Assembly: GCF_002967765.1 (NCBI RefSeq)
Contig: NZ_PUHY01000006.1
Location: 434,001-498,000 of the forward strand
Reading direction: 5' to 3'
Length of the DNA: 64,000 nt
Origin: Blastopirellula marina
GTDB taxonomy: Bacteria; Planctomycetota; Planctomycetia; Pirellulales; Pirellulaceae
The notes beneath the pieces are model-generated. The model saw only the letters and a program-made list of their open reading frames with translations, made no database searches and was not told the origin of the DNA. A program made the translations under genes and the position numbers. Each line of letters starts with the position of its first letter. Positions within the stretch are counted from its first letter, which is position 1. Of this stretch, positions 37,055 to 45,573 are shown piece by piece.

Positions 37055-38518
37055 TTACTCGACACCTGCTTTGTGTTGTTCAATTCGCTTGACGAAGATC
37101 GAGACCATGCGGCGATACAACTCTTCCTTTAACACCGCATCCTCACAGCCGGCGTTGATATTTGGATTATCATTGACCTCAATGACGTAAAACTTGCCGT
37201 CCGATTCCTTCACGTCGACACCGTACAAGCCGTCACCTATGAGGTTGGCCGCCTTGAGGGCAACCTGAACTGCCTTCCGAGGCGCTAGTTCAACCGGTAA
37301 CGTTTCCAGCTTGCCATACCGCCCGCGATTGGGTTGATCGTGGCGAATAATCTGCCAGTGTCCGCGAGCCATGTAATACTTACAGGCATACATCGGCGTA
37401 CGATCGAAGACGCCAATTCGCCAGTCAAAATCGGTCGGCAGGAACTCCTGTGCAATGATCAATTCCGAATCGGCAAAGAACTCCTTCAACTTGACATCAA
37501 GTTCCGCCGGATCCTTCACCTTAACCACCCCGCGCGAGAACGCGCTGTCAGGCCGTTTCAAAACACATGGAAAACCGAGCGTCTCGGCCAGTTGATCGGC
37601 GTTTTCCCGATGAACGACCACAGTCCGTGGGACCGGGATCTTGTGGCGAGCCAATAGCTCGGCGAGGTAAACCTTGTTAGTACATAGCAAGATCGACGTC
37701 GGGTCGTCGATCACCACCAAGCCCTCGGCCGCCGCGCGACGGGCGAAACGATAGGTGTAGTGGTTCACCGCCGTCGTATCGCGGATGAACAACGCATCAA
37801 ACTCGGCCAGACGTCCGTAATCGTCTCTTGAGATGTATTCCGTCGAGATACCCTGCTGAGCGGCTGCCTTGGCAAACTTCTGCAAAGCGACTTCATCAGA
37901 GGGTGGCTCAGGATCGTCGGGATTGCGGAGGATGGCCATGTCAAAACGAGTTTTCTTCGCTTTCGCCACACTGCGACGTTTTGCAAAGTGCTCGAGTGCT
38001 GTCTCCACAATGAACGGCCAGTGAGCGTCCGGAACATCTGAGGCTGAAATACCACCAACGCCGGTTAGCTGCCAGCGGTCTTTCTCCAACATGAACTTAG
38101 CGCGTAATAGTGGAGCCTGAAAAAGATTGAACAATCGCCAAGCGAGCGTGTCGTACCGCTTGGCCATGTTCTTCCCGAAGTAAATGCTCAGGGTGAACTT
38201 GTTCGATTTGATCGGAGCAAGCGATTTTTGGATTAGCTCGTCCAAGTCTTCGGTGATTAGACGAATGATGCTGCGAGTTTTCCAGTCCTGCATCGCACCG
38301 ACACTGGGAACGGGTCGATGCCCGCGAGCTTCGGCCAGCAGTGAAACGTAGTATCCAACACTCTGATAGCGGTAGGTCTGGCAAAGGTTAAAAACCTTTG
38401 CCCCTCGCATTTCGCTGAATTGCGGTTGGGTAATATAGGCTTTGGGATCGACTACCGTAACGGCCGGGTCATCGCTGGGCCAGCGGTCGGTTTGGTCGGT
38501 CACAATCAAAATGGCCAT
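37055..38518 (-). CDS. RimK-like ATP-grasp ligase
   Basis: A 487-residue protein of the RimK-like ATP-grasp family with its own N-terminal domain (about residues 1-170, MAILIVTDQTDRWPSDDPA). The ATP-grasp core covers about 265-480: CVLKRPDSAFSRGVVKV, IIAQEFLPTDFDWRIGVF, IGDGLYGVDVKE, and FYVIEVNDNPNINAG with the metal-binding residues. Such enzymes attach amino acids to a carboxylate by an acyl-phosphate step. The start at 38518 leaves a natural N terminus. The neighbours (C39 peptidase, GCS2-like ligase, amidohydrolase) form an association described for amidoligase systems. Confidence 0.88.
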   Translation of the reverse strand: MAILIVTDQTDRWPSDDPAVTVVDPKAYITQPQFSEMRGAKVFNLCQTYRYQSVGYYVSLLAEARGHRPVPSVGAMQDWKTRSIIRLITEDLDELIQKSLAPIKSNKFTLSIYFGKNMAKRYDTLAWRLFNLFQAPLLRAKFMLEKDRWQLTGVGGISASDVPDAHWPFIVETALEHFAKRRSVAKAKKTRFDMAILRNPDDPEPPSDEVALQKFAKAAAQQGISTEYISRDDYGRLAEFDALFIRDTTAVNHYTYRFARRAAAEGLVVIDDPTSILLCTNKVYLAELLARHKIPVPRTVVVHRENADQLAETLGFPCVLKRPDSAFSRGVVKVKDPAELDVKLKEFFADSELIIAQEFLPTDFDWRIGVFDRTPMYACKYYMARGHWQIIRHDQPNRGRYGKLETLPVELAPRKAVQVALKAANLIGDGLYGVDVKESDGKFYVIEVNDNPNINAGCEDAVLKEELYRRMVSIFVKRIEQHKAGVE

Positions 38519-38596
38519 GATGAAAATCCACACGCCGAAAAAGACGCGGTCTGGGGGTGCTTGAAGGGGATCAATTCAGACGGAAAGCTTGGGACA

Positions 38597-39331
38597 TCAT
38601 GCCCTCTTCCCCGATCCTGCTGAGGTACCGCTCTTCTTCGGCTCAATCACCAGCAGGTTGGAATCGTAAGTCAAGATGCCCAACAGGATCGAACACACCA
38701 GGCGATCGAAACTGACAGGATAGTGGTGCATTTCGCCCAGTGGGTTGGGCAGATAGGGATCGGCCACGTAGACGCGATCCTGGTTTTCGTTCATGCCGTA
38801 TAAGACTACGAAGTGTCCCTGAGGCAGACCTCGCACATCGTCTGGGGTATTCTTAATGCCATGCTCGCGTGGACCGCTGTACAAGTAGGTAGAGCTTAGT
38901 CCAGTGAGAATGGGAATCGATTGGTGCAAGTAGCGGCTAATCAACATTGCATTCAAATCACGCATCTTGATTTTGCCGCCCAGACTCAAGAACTCGACGT
39001 ACGCCTTACTGGCTAAGTGCAGTCGAGCCGCATCCTTCACCGCCATCTGAGACTCGAGTCGTTCGATCAGGTCGTAGCTCCGGCTAAACCAAATGGGATC
39101 GAAGACTTCTAAGTTGTAGGTATAGATTGTCGCGGAGAAGCCTCGCTTGAGCGCATCGATCCCCAACATGACACCCAAGGTCCCGCCCTGCTCTAAGCTG
39201 GGCACTTCTGAGATCAGGTGATGAAGGTCAAGATTCAGACCGAAATACTGGTAAACCGCATGCAGGCTGGTCGGCCCACAGGTCGTGTCATCCGGCTGCG
39301 GCAAGATCTCGAAATCGAACGGATGGGCCAT
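38597..39331 (-). CDS. C39-like papain-fold peptidase
   Basis: A 244-residue cytoplasmic C39-like protein without signal peptide or membrane helix. The nucleophile region is PDDTTCGPTSLHAVYQYFG with Cys18. The catalytic His lies in GHFVVLYG near residue 170, followed by VYVADPY with the Asp. C39 peptidases usually remove leaders from exported peptides, but here the neighbour is not an ABC exporter. It is the first gene of the four-gene unit with the RimK-like ligase 78 nt downstream. It may trim or activate the ligase product or a peptide precursor. Confidence 0.85.
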   Translation of the reverse strand: MAHPFDFEILPQPDDTTCGPTSLHAVYQYFGLNLDLHHLISEVPSLEQGGTLGVMLGIDALKRGFSATIYTYNLEVFDPIWFSRSYDLIERLESQMAVKDAARLHLASKAYVEFLSLGGKIKMRDLNAMLISRYLHQSIPILTGLSSTYLYSGPREHGIKNTPDDVRGLPQGHFVVLYGMNENQDRVYVADPYLPNPLGEMHHYPVSFDRLVCSILLGILTYDSNLLVIEPKKSGTSAGSGKRA

Positions 39332-39502
39332 CGAAGGACAGCAATCCAGTTAGCCGCACCGGGGCAGACCTTGGGGGAAGCTTTCAGGTCTGGCATGCCT
39401 CGGGCATGTGCTTTCGGAATTGTAGAAACCTACGTCATTTCCTAGCAAGGTAGGTTAGAGGAAATTTGTCGGTTGCGGGGAACCGATTTCCCGAATGCAT
39501 TA

Positions 39503-40129
39503 CTATGAGCCGGGGTCTAGGAAATCAATCAGCGACTTTTCGCGCCAGTGCCAGCTTGCCCAACTTTGCGGTGAGTCACCGTTGGCATCCCGCATCGTCT
39601 TGTCTGCCCCGGCTTCCAAAAGCCATTGGACTACCTCTGCGGACGCAAATGCCGCCGCACGATGCAGTGGCGTTTCTCCACGGGTTCGCACGTCGCGCCA
39701 AAACGCAGCCGTCTTCACACCGGGAATCGTTCGATGGTTCGGATCAGCACCATACTTAAGCAGATAACGGACTGCCTCGTGCGGTGCATTGGCAGGTTTG
39801 CTCAAACAGGCATGTAAGGCCGACTCACCGGTTGGGTCGCGAGTCGTGTTTGGATCGGCCCCGGCTTCCAGGAGCAGCCGCACGCACTCGGTCGCCCCCA
39901 TGTAGGCAACTCCGCTAAGAACCGGAGCACCTCCCTCATTCGTTTGAGAATTGGGATCTGCCCCTTGAGCGAGCAAATAGGCCATTATTCCTGGCGTGAA
40001 GCACAAAAGGGGCCCGATGCCGTGCTTATCCTGGCTGTTCACATCTGCCCCCGACTCGACCAGGCGTTTCACTTCCGCTAGGTCACCAGCAAGGCTGGCC
40101 TGAACGAGTTCGGGGGAATTAAATCGCAT
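39503..40129 (-). CDS. Ankyrin-repeat protein
   Basis: A 208-residue soluble protein made of five to six ankyrin repeats. The repeat pattern is visible in VKRLVESGADVNSQDKHG, LLAQGADPNSQTNEG, LLLEAGADPNTTRDP, YLLKYGADPNHRTIPG, then LHRAAAFASAEVVQWLLEAG. It is probably a protein-protein interaction module of unknown partner. It lies 34 nt after the membrane gene at 40164-40991 in the same direction. No toxin domain is attached. Confidence 0.88.
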   Translation of the reverse strand: MRFNSPELVQASLAGDLAEVKRLVESGADVNSQDKHGIGPLLCFTPGIMAYLLAQGADPNSQTNEGGAPVLSGVAYMGATECVRLLLEAGADPNTTRDPTGESALHACLSKPANAPHEAVRYLLKYGADPNHRTIPGVKTAAFWRDVRTRGETPLHRAAAFASAEVVQWLLEAGADKTMRDANGDSPQSWASWHWREKSLIDFLDPGS

Positions 40130-40163
40130 GACTTAGCCTCAAAGGATGATCTACTCAATCCAA

Positions 40164-40991
40164 TCACATCGTAAAACGAAGCAGAATAATGCCGGTGAGC
40201 GCCATTCCAATGGCCCCCAACAAGATGCGAAGCGCGAAAATGGTGCTGACTCCCGAAGATGATCGCAACCATAGTAGTGTCCGGCTGGATAGTACGTCTT
40301 CCGGCGCTAACCCGATCCCCGAAAGAATTGCCACGGTAAAAGCCACTACCCCGACGATCACTGACCAAATTATCTGCTCTGTATATTGATTGTCGTTCAG
40401 TGGCTCGGTCACGACCGTTCCATACAAGTAACTGATGCCGCCTAAAAGGCATGCCACAAGCACCGCGACCAGGGCTAAGAAACCTAGATATCGGACGGCA
40501 CGATCTGCCTGGGCGGGATCGATTCGCTTGCCGATCGAGCCAGCCTCCGATCCAATTTTAAGAGCGATCTGATAAAGACTTCTCTTCAACAGAGACTTAC
40601 TATCGCCCCCCATCGCGCCGATTGCCTTGACTTGTTTGAAGCGAAATGGCCTAGCCTCGCGTTCGCCTCCTCGAATTTCGCCAGCGACCTCTAATTTCGA
40701 GAAGCCTGCGAGCCCCGATAGGAGGTAGCGCAAGATCCGATTGCCCTCGTCGACTTTGACGAACTCCCCTTCGATTCGGTATTCAGCGTCCTCCTCGACG
40801 ACCTGAAATCCTAGATCCTGGCAGTATTTGATCGTTTCGTCACGAAGGTTCTCGGCTAATTCCTGGGGTGACAGGACAGTGCACTTGAAAGCGGACTTGC
40901 GAATGCCGAAAGGCATAATTTGAATTTTCGGCGCATGACTCGGCGTGAACTCTTCCTGGGCCGGCGACTGAAAAGGATTGTCGGTGCTCAT
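40164..40991 (-). CDS. Membrane protein with NPFQSP N terminus
   Basis: About 275 residues of unknown function. The N terminus MSTDNPFQSP belongs to a motif that recurs at the start of many planctomycete membrane proteins. Residues 30-150 form a soluble alpha/beta segment (LAENLRDETIKYCQDLGFQVVEE). Three or four membrane helices follow (FLALVAVLVACLLGGISYLY and two near the C terminus). I chose the ATG at 40991. It precedes the ankyrin gene and is divergent from the prepilin peptidase homologue. Confidence 0.7.
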   Translation of the reverse strand: MSTDNPFQSPAQEEFTPSHAPKIQIMPFGIRKSAFKCTVLSPQELAENLRDETIKYCQDLGFQVVEEDAEYRIEGEFVKVDEGNRILRYLLSGLAGFSKLEVAGEIRGGEREARPFRFKQVKAIGAMGGDSKSLLKRSLYQIALKIGSEAGSIGKRIDPAQADRAVRYLGFLALVAVLVACLLGGISYLYGTVVTEPLNDNQYTEQIIWSVIVGVVAFTVAILSGIGLAPEDVLSSRTLLWLRSSSGVSTIFALRILLGAIGMALTGIILLRFTM

Positions 40992-41197
40992 GTCATTACT
41001 TCGGGACAAACCATCAAGGCGAAAACCACCAGTCCGGGGGCCATCTCTGGAAGCAGAAGTCTAAACTGCCACGTTAACGTTGTCATCTAACGGAGACCGA
41101 TTTTCGCGCCCAGGCCGATGCGTTGTGACCTAGCCGCATCCGACCTAAAATGGGATGTTTCATCCAATCTCCACTATGCTGAACTAAGAAACAGTCG

Positions 41198-42466
41198 ATG
41201 CCTCGGAAAAGCTCGCGACTCAACTGGCTGCGTTACGCAATTGTCGCGACTTTCTGTGTGGGATTTGGTGCCCTTCTGGCTTGGCCTGCCTTCGAGGCAA
41301 TTTGGACCGCCACTGCGGACGAAGACTTCGCGAGTCGCCAGAACCGGCTGGATCAAATTCAGTGGATCCAAACCATTCTTATTGCCGGGTTTCTGTACAC
41401 GTGGTTTTTCTTTTTCGGGGCGACCGTAGGCAGCTTTTTGAATGTGGTCATTTGGCGAATGCCGCGAGGGGAAACTGTGGTAACCCGCCCTTCTCGCTGC
41501 CCCTTTTGTAGCACGAACCTTAAGTGGAATGACAACATCCCAGTCCTGGGTTGGCTGATGCTGGGAGGGCGTTGCCGGACATGTCGCTTACCAATTTCGC
41601 CTCGTTATCCCATCGTCGAGGCGATTATGGGCGCTATTTTCTTGCTCCTGCTGCAGTTCGAACTTCTAAGCGGCGGCGGAAACTTGCCAGGTATCGAGGC
41701 GGTTCGCCTCAATTACTCACGCGCTATGCTTGAATTACAGTTCGGCTTGATCGGGATTTATCTGTTCCATTGTTTTCTTTTTTGCATGCTGCTTTGCTGG
41801 AGTTTGATTGCGTGGGATCGGCAGCGAATGCCCCTCACCTTGGCCTTGCTGACATTTGGTGTCGGTTTTATCGGACCACTGATCTGGCCGAGTCTTCTGC
41901 CCGTTCGATCTGGCTTAGAAGGATTAGTCCGCTTTGATGACGCGGAGCGGATTTCCGTCTTCCTCACTTTGTTGGCGGGAATGCTGCAAGGCACACTTCT
42001 GGGAATGGCGATGCGTTGGTTCGTACCAAAGACGGACGCCGACGACGTCTCCGGCCGGTGGGGAATTCCGATCATGACGTTTGCAGTCGGCCTGTTTTTC
42101 GGGTGGCAGGCAGCATCGGTAATTGCGATCGTCGCGATTGCTCTCGCGATCGTAATCTCGCCAATCTTAAGAGCACGCGGACGTGTCGATATTGCCGGCG
42201 GACTCGAATTGTCGATCTTAGCGGCTAGCTTATTTCATCTTTTGTCTTGGAAGTTTTGGAACTCTTACTTCGAGGCGAATCCGCTGGTCGCGTGGGGCAT
42301 CTCACTCGGCGTGACACTGGCCTTGGGAATGATTTTGCGAAAGATCACTTGGCGGGCATCGATCGACTTACAGCGATTTCGGAGAAACTCTGACGCAAAC
42401 GCAACGAATTCGCCCGATCTGCAACTGCTTGCCTCATCCGGGACAATCCCGGACAATAACCAATAG
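41198..42466 (+). CDS. Prepilin peptidase family (A24) protein, divergent
   Basis: A 422-residue multi-pass protein of the type IV prepilin peptidase family. The N-terminal part is well conserved: FFGATVGSFLNVVIWRMPRG (73-91), zinc-ribbon cysteines C101/C104 and C126/C129, then PISPRYPIVEA. In the C-terminal domain the first aspartate is present (LIAWDRQRMP). Where the second catalytic motif GxGD is expected, the sequence reads GRWG in front of a helix that otherwise aligns (FAVGLFFGWQA). It may therefore lack peptidase activity, or the alignment shifts and another Asp is used. The window also encodes a DUF1559 prepilin-like substrate at 52869. It is followed by queD 64 nt later. Confidence 0.8.
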   Translation: MPRKSSRLNWLRYAIVATFCVGFGALLAWPAFEAIWTATADEDFASRQNRLDQIQWIQTILIAGFLYTWFFFFGATVGSFLNVVIWRMPRGETVVTRPSRCPFCSTNLKWNDNIPVLGWLMLGGRCRTCRLPISPRYPIVEAIMGAIFLLLLQFELLSGGGNLPGIEAVRLNYSRAMLELQFGLIGIYLFHCFLFCMLLCWSLIAWDRQRMPLTLALLTFGVGFIGPLIWPSLLPVRSGLEGLVRFDDAERISVFLTLLAGMLQGTLLGMAMRWFVPKTDADDVSGRWGIPIMTFAVGLFFGWQAASVIAIVAIALAIVISPILRARGRVDIAGGLELSILAASLFHLLSWKFWNSYFEANPLVAWGISLGVTLALGMILRKITWRASIDLQRFRRNSDANATNSPDLQLLASSGTIPDNNQ

Positions 42467-42530
42467 ACAAATGTGTTAGGCCCCTCTGCAGGGCAGTACT
42501 AACCTGGAACGCTTCTCCAGGGAGAAAGAT

Positions 42531-43010
42531 ATGAGCCTGAATATCATGCGGCGCATCAAGTTTTGCGCCGGGCACCGACTTCACAAACATGGCGGGAAGT
42601 GCGAGTTCTTCCATGGCCATAACTACATAGCAGACTTCCACGTCACGGGTGATCATGTCGATGCAGTCGGACGTGTGATCGACTTTGCCGAGTTGAAACG
42701 CTTGTTTAAAGGCTGGATCGACGAACACTGGGATCATGCGTTTCTGTTGAACGAAGCCGACGAAAACGGTATTCATGCCTTAAAGCAAGTTGTCCCGTGC
42801 AAGATGTACGTTTTGCCGAACAATCCCACAGCCGAAGGGATGGCTACTTATCTACTGGAAACCGTTTGTCCCAAACTGCTAAAAGGAACCGGCGTAAGCT
42901 GCGTGAAAGTCGCCATCTGGGAAACGGAAGACAGCTTTGCTGAAGCCAGCGTCGATTCACCAAGTAAGGTGCAAGACGAGGCAGAATGGTCGGAACCGAT
43001 GGTTTCGTAA
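42531..43010 (+). CDS. queD: 6-pyruvoyl-tetrahydropterin synthase/QueD family
   Basis: A 159-residue member of the PTPS/QueD family, which acts early in queuosine or tetrahydropterin synthesis. The zinc ligands are in FCAGHRLH and CEFFHGHNY (two His), the ring glutamate/Cys region and VKVAIWETEDSFAEA provide the typical C-terminal Glu. A strong ribosome binding site (GGGAGAAAG) precedes the ATG. Length is a little above QueD. It could be either QueD or a PTPS homologue; gene context (mogA next) does not decide. Confidence 0.85.
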   Translation: MSLNIMRRIKFCAGHRLHKHGGKCEFFHGHNYIADFHVTGDHVDAVGRVIDFAELKRLFKGWIDEHWDHAFLLNEADENGIHALKQVVPCKMYVLPNNPTAEGMATYLLETVCPKLLKGTGVSCVKVAIWETEDSFAEASVDSPSKVQDEAEWSEPMVS

Positions 43011-43046
43011 ACCGAACCGAATCAGACTTCTCGCAGAAAGAGCCCC

Positions 43047-43586
43047 ATGCCCGAAAGTCTAGCCAAAATTGGCATCGTTACAGTATCAGACCGTGCTTCG
43101 CGTGGCGACTACGAAGATCGAGGCGGTCCAGCGATTCGCCAATATCTGGAAGAAGTGCTTACTTCCCCTTGGGATGGAATCGCGAAAGTTATCCCCGACG
43201 AACGCGACGTATTGGCACAAACGCTGATCGGCCTTTGCGATGACGTAGGCTGCTGCTTGATTATCACCACCGGTGGTACTGGTCCCGCAAAACGCGACCT
43301 TACCCCTGATGTGACTGAACAAGTTTGCGACCGCATGATGCCAGGATTTGGTGAGTTGATGCGAAAGGTCAGCCTCGAGCAGGTTCCTACGGCAATACTT
43401 TCTCGACAAACGGCGGGCCTCCGAGGTACTTCTCTGATCGTCAATCTACCAGGGCAACCCAAGGCAATAGCCGAGTGCCTGGATGCGGTATTCCCTGCAA
43501 TCCCCTACTGCATCGACTTGATGGAAGGGCCTTATCTCACAACGAACCCCGAGCGAATTGAAGCGTTTCGGCCAAAGAAGAAGTAG
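43047..43586 (+). CDS. mogA: Molybdopterin adenylyltransferase (MogA/MoaB family)
   Basis: A 179-residue cytoplasmic enzyme that activates molybdopterin with AMP before molybdenum insertion. The family motifs are seen: VTVSDRASRGDYEDRGGP near residue 10, TTGGTGPAKRDLTPD near residue 75, the PGFGELMR segment and SRQTAGLRGTSLIVNLPGQP. Length is typical for MogA. It follows queD by 36 nt on the same strand and converges on the gene at 43589 with a 2-nt gap. Confidence 0.9.
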   Translation: MPESLAKIGIVTVSDRASRGDYEDRGGPAIRQYLEEVLTSPWDGIAKVIPDERDVLAQTLIGLCDDVGCCLIITTGGTGPAKRDLTPDVTEQVCDRMMPGFGELMRKVSLEQVPTAILSRQTAGLRGTSLIVNLPGQPKAIAECLDAVFPAIPYCIDLMEGPYLTTNPERIEAFRPKKK

Positions 43587-43588
43587 CG

Positions 43589-44338
43589 CTAGTTCTCGCC
43601 GAGGTCGAGGGACGACCATTCCCGGTCGCGAAGCTCGACCTTGGCTATCAGGCCAATCACCAGCAGAAAGAGGACCATCGCGATACCACAAACCGTGGCG
43701 AATATCGCGAGCATGCTTGGCTGTCCCACATCGAAGTGGCTGACGCTCATCAGTGCCACATAGGACGCGGCGAGCGAAAGACCAGCGCCAGCAGTCGCTA
43801 AGACTAAACGAACTGGATGAACGAACTGAAGTTGCTCTCCGTCCAGCTTCATGGCATGCATTGCTGCAAGACCGCAGATAGTGAATAAAAAGCCGTTGAA
43901 GCCGAACAGCACACTGATTGCGAGAAATGTTGGCCAGACACCTAGCACGGAAGAGTCTTTTCCCAACAAGATGAGAACGGCCAACAAACCGAACGTCATC
44001 ACGAAGTGCAACGATGCCAAGCGAATGGCAAAGCGGGCTGCAAACGATATCGGCGACTTCGGTGGTACTTCACCGAGAATCCAATGATTGAGTTGGGTGC
44101 CAAATCGCATTCGCGAGGAGATCGTCGCATCGAGTTCCTGCCGTAACGCGGCTGGCTCGCCAAAACGATTCGCGGTCCTTTCGATTGCTGCGGTTTCATC
44201 ATCATCTTTGGCGAACTCTTCGTCGTAAATCAACAGTAGCTGGGAAGACAGTTCATCCCGCATTCGCAGCTTGGTCGTCTTATCGCAGGGCAACGGGCGA
44301 ACAACACGTTCGACTATTTTTTTGAGTTCGATATGCAT
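43589..44338 (-). CDS. Membrane protein with HAAS-like domain, PadR-linked
   Basis: A 249-residue protein. Residues 1-75 resemble the HAAS / permease-prefix domain commonly coupled to PadR regulators (ERVVRPLPCDKTTKLRMRDEL, then RFGEPAALRQELDA). Four membrane helices follow. It is paralogous to the next gene at 44348-45100. Three short-spaced co-directional genes (PadR and the two membrane proteins) form one unit, so expression is probably under PadR control. The function is unknown; a signal-dependent partner of PadR is likely. Confidence 0.75.
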   Translation of the reverse strand: MHIELKKIVERVVRPLPCDKTTKLRMRDELSSQLLLIYDEEFAKDDDETAAIERTANRFGEPAALRQELDATISSRMRFGTQLNHWILGEVPPKSPISFAARFAIRLASLHFVMTFGLLAVLILLGKDSSVLGVWPTFLAISVLFGFNGFLFTICGLAAMHAMKLDGEQLQFVHPVRLVLATAGAGLSLAASYVALMSVSHFDVGQPSMLAIFATVCGIAMVLFLLVIGLIAKVELRDREWSSLDLGEN

Positions 44339-44347
44339 CTGGCACCT

Positions 44348-45100
44348 CTATTCGGCTTGAAGCTTGATCTGCGACCATGGACGAAACCGAATGTCCTGGC
44401 GAGCTCGTAGGTACAACACGACCGCGAAGATCACGCTACTCATCGCGAGAACCAATAGAAACGGATCCCAATAACTCGCATGCCAGAAGCGGCCGGCAAC
44501 GATATAGATTTGAAGCACTTCAGCTGCGCCCATCGACAGGCCTGCCAACAGACTCATTCCAAGGAAAAGCATCGGTCGCGCTAACCTAACGTCGCGTTCG
44601 GTCCACTCGAAATTATTTAATGCATAGTTGCCTAATAGCGTCAGTACGAAGCCTTCAATTGCACAGAGTACGGACGCGACGATCAACCATACCCAAATAG
44701 GTGCTGGCACGCCTTCCTGATGCCACCAAAGAGCCGTGGACAACAAGACTCCGAAATACAAGAGCACGGCAGCGCCGATATGCCATCCAACTCGAATCGC
44801 AAATCGCACGAGCGGCTCTTCTTCCTTTCGGCGCAGGAACCATTGATCCGCCGTTGCCCAGATGCGTTCGGAGACCATCACCGTTCGCTGGAGCTCTTCA
44901 CGAAGTAGTTCAGGCGCACCAAAGCGAGCTTTGGCAAGTTCGAGAGCTCGCTCCAGCGGGGCACCTTCCCGTACCGCTTCCTCTTGATAGATCTGTTCAA
45001 GCTGGCAATACAAGTCTTCCCGCATTCGCAGTTTCGTAACTTTCAACGCACATACCGGGCGAACTACCTGTTCGACGATTTGCATTAGCTCGACATTCAT
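44348..45100 (-). CDS. Membrane protein with HAAS-like domain, PadR-coupled
   Basis: A 250-residue paralogue of the downstream gene, with the same N-terminal domain (MNVELMQIVEQVVRPVCALK, KLRMREDLYCQLEQIY) and four membrane helices. The frame runs on upstream inside padR, but the ATG at 45100 overlaps the padR stop as ATGA, so I use it. Translation is therefore coupled to padR. Substrate or signal is unknown. Confidence 0.75.
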   Translation of the reverse strand: MNVELMQIVEQVVRPVCALKVTKLRMREDLYCQLEQIYQEEAVREGAPLERALELAKARFGAPELLREELQRTVMVSERIWATADQWFLRRKEEEPLVRFAIRVGWHIGAAVLLYFGVLLSTALWWHQEGVPAPIWVWLIVASVLCAIEGFVLTLLGNYALNNFEWTERDVRLARPMLFLGMSLLAGLSMGAAEVLQIYIVAGRFWHASYWDPFLLVLAMSSVIFAVVLYLRARQDIRFRPWSQIKLQAE

Positions 45101-45447
45101 GCCGTACCCCCAATGATTCCACCGACGACATTCACGAATTGCTCCCACTCTTGCCGGCCTTGGGCGAGCTGCCGGTGCCCTTTGCGAGTCACGGCGTAAA
45201 TCTTGCGACGTGGGCCTTTGCGATCTTTCTGCGAATCGTCCCACTTGGCCTGGATAAGCCCAGAAGCTTCCATGCGGTAGAGAACAGGATAGATCGTCCC
45301 TTCTCGCATATGCAGCGCGCCCTCTCCCCGGTCTTGTAGTTTTTTGACGATATCGAATCCGTGGGCCGGATCTTGTTCGAGGATAGCCAAGATCATCGCC
45401 TCGAGATGACCTCGTAGACGATCTCCTTGAATCTGTTTCGCAGCCAT
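45097..45447 (-). CDS. PadR-family transcriptional regulator
   Basis: A 116-residue PadR-type winged-helix regulator (LEAMILAILEQDPAHGFDIVKKLQDRG near residues 13-40, HMREGTIYPVLYRMEASGLI at 46-65, KIYAVTRKGHRQLA). PadR proteins repress genes for membrane or export proteins in response to small molecules or stress. It is the first gene of a unit with two HAAS-type membrane proteins and is likely autoregulatory. Confidence 0.9.
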   Translation of the reverse strand: MAAKQIQGDRLRGHLEAMILAILEQDPAHGFDIVKKLQDRGEGALHMREGTIYPVLYRMEASGLIQAKWDDSQKDRKGPRRKIYAVTRKGHRQLAQGRQEWEQFVNVVGGIIGGTA

Positions 45448-45512
45448 TACTTGGTCTCGCTAGGTAGTTGACTCTATCGCTATTATGCGAGACTAGGTAC
45501 TTCCGTCAAGAA

Positions 45513-45547
45513 CAAAAAAAGAGCGACACGAAAAAATCGCGTCGCCC
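45513..45547 (-). terminator. Intrinsic terminator after the 1155-residue gene
   Basis: On the minus strand GGGCGACGCGA and TCGTGTCGCTC form an 11-bp stem (two G-U pairs, 5-nt loop) followed by seven T. It lies 26 nt after the stop at 45574 and separates that gene from padR. Confidence 0.85.
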
Positions 45548-45573
45548 TTAGAATGATCGCGGGTCAGCAGCAA

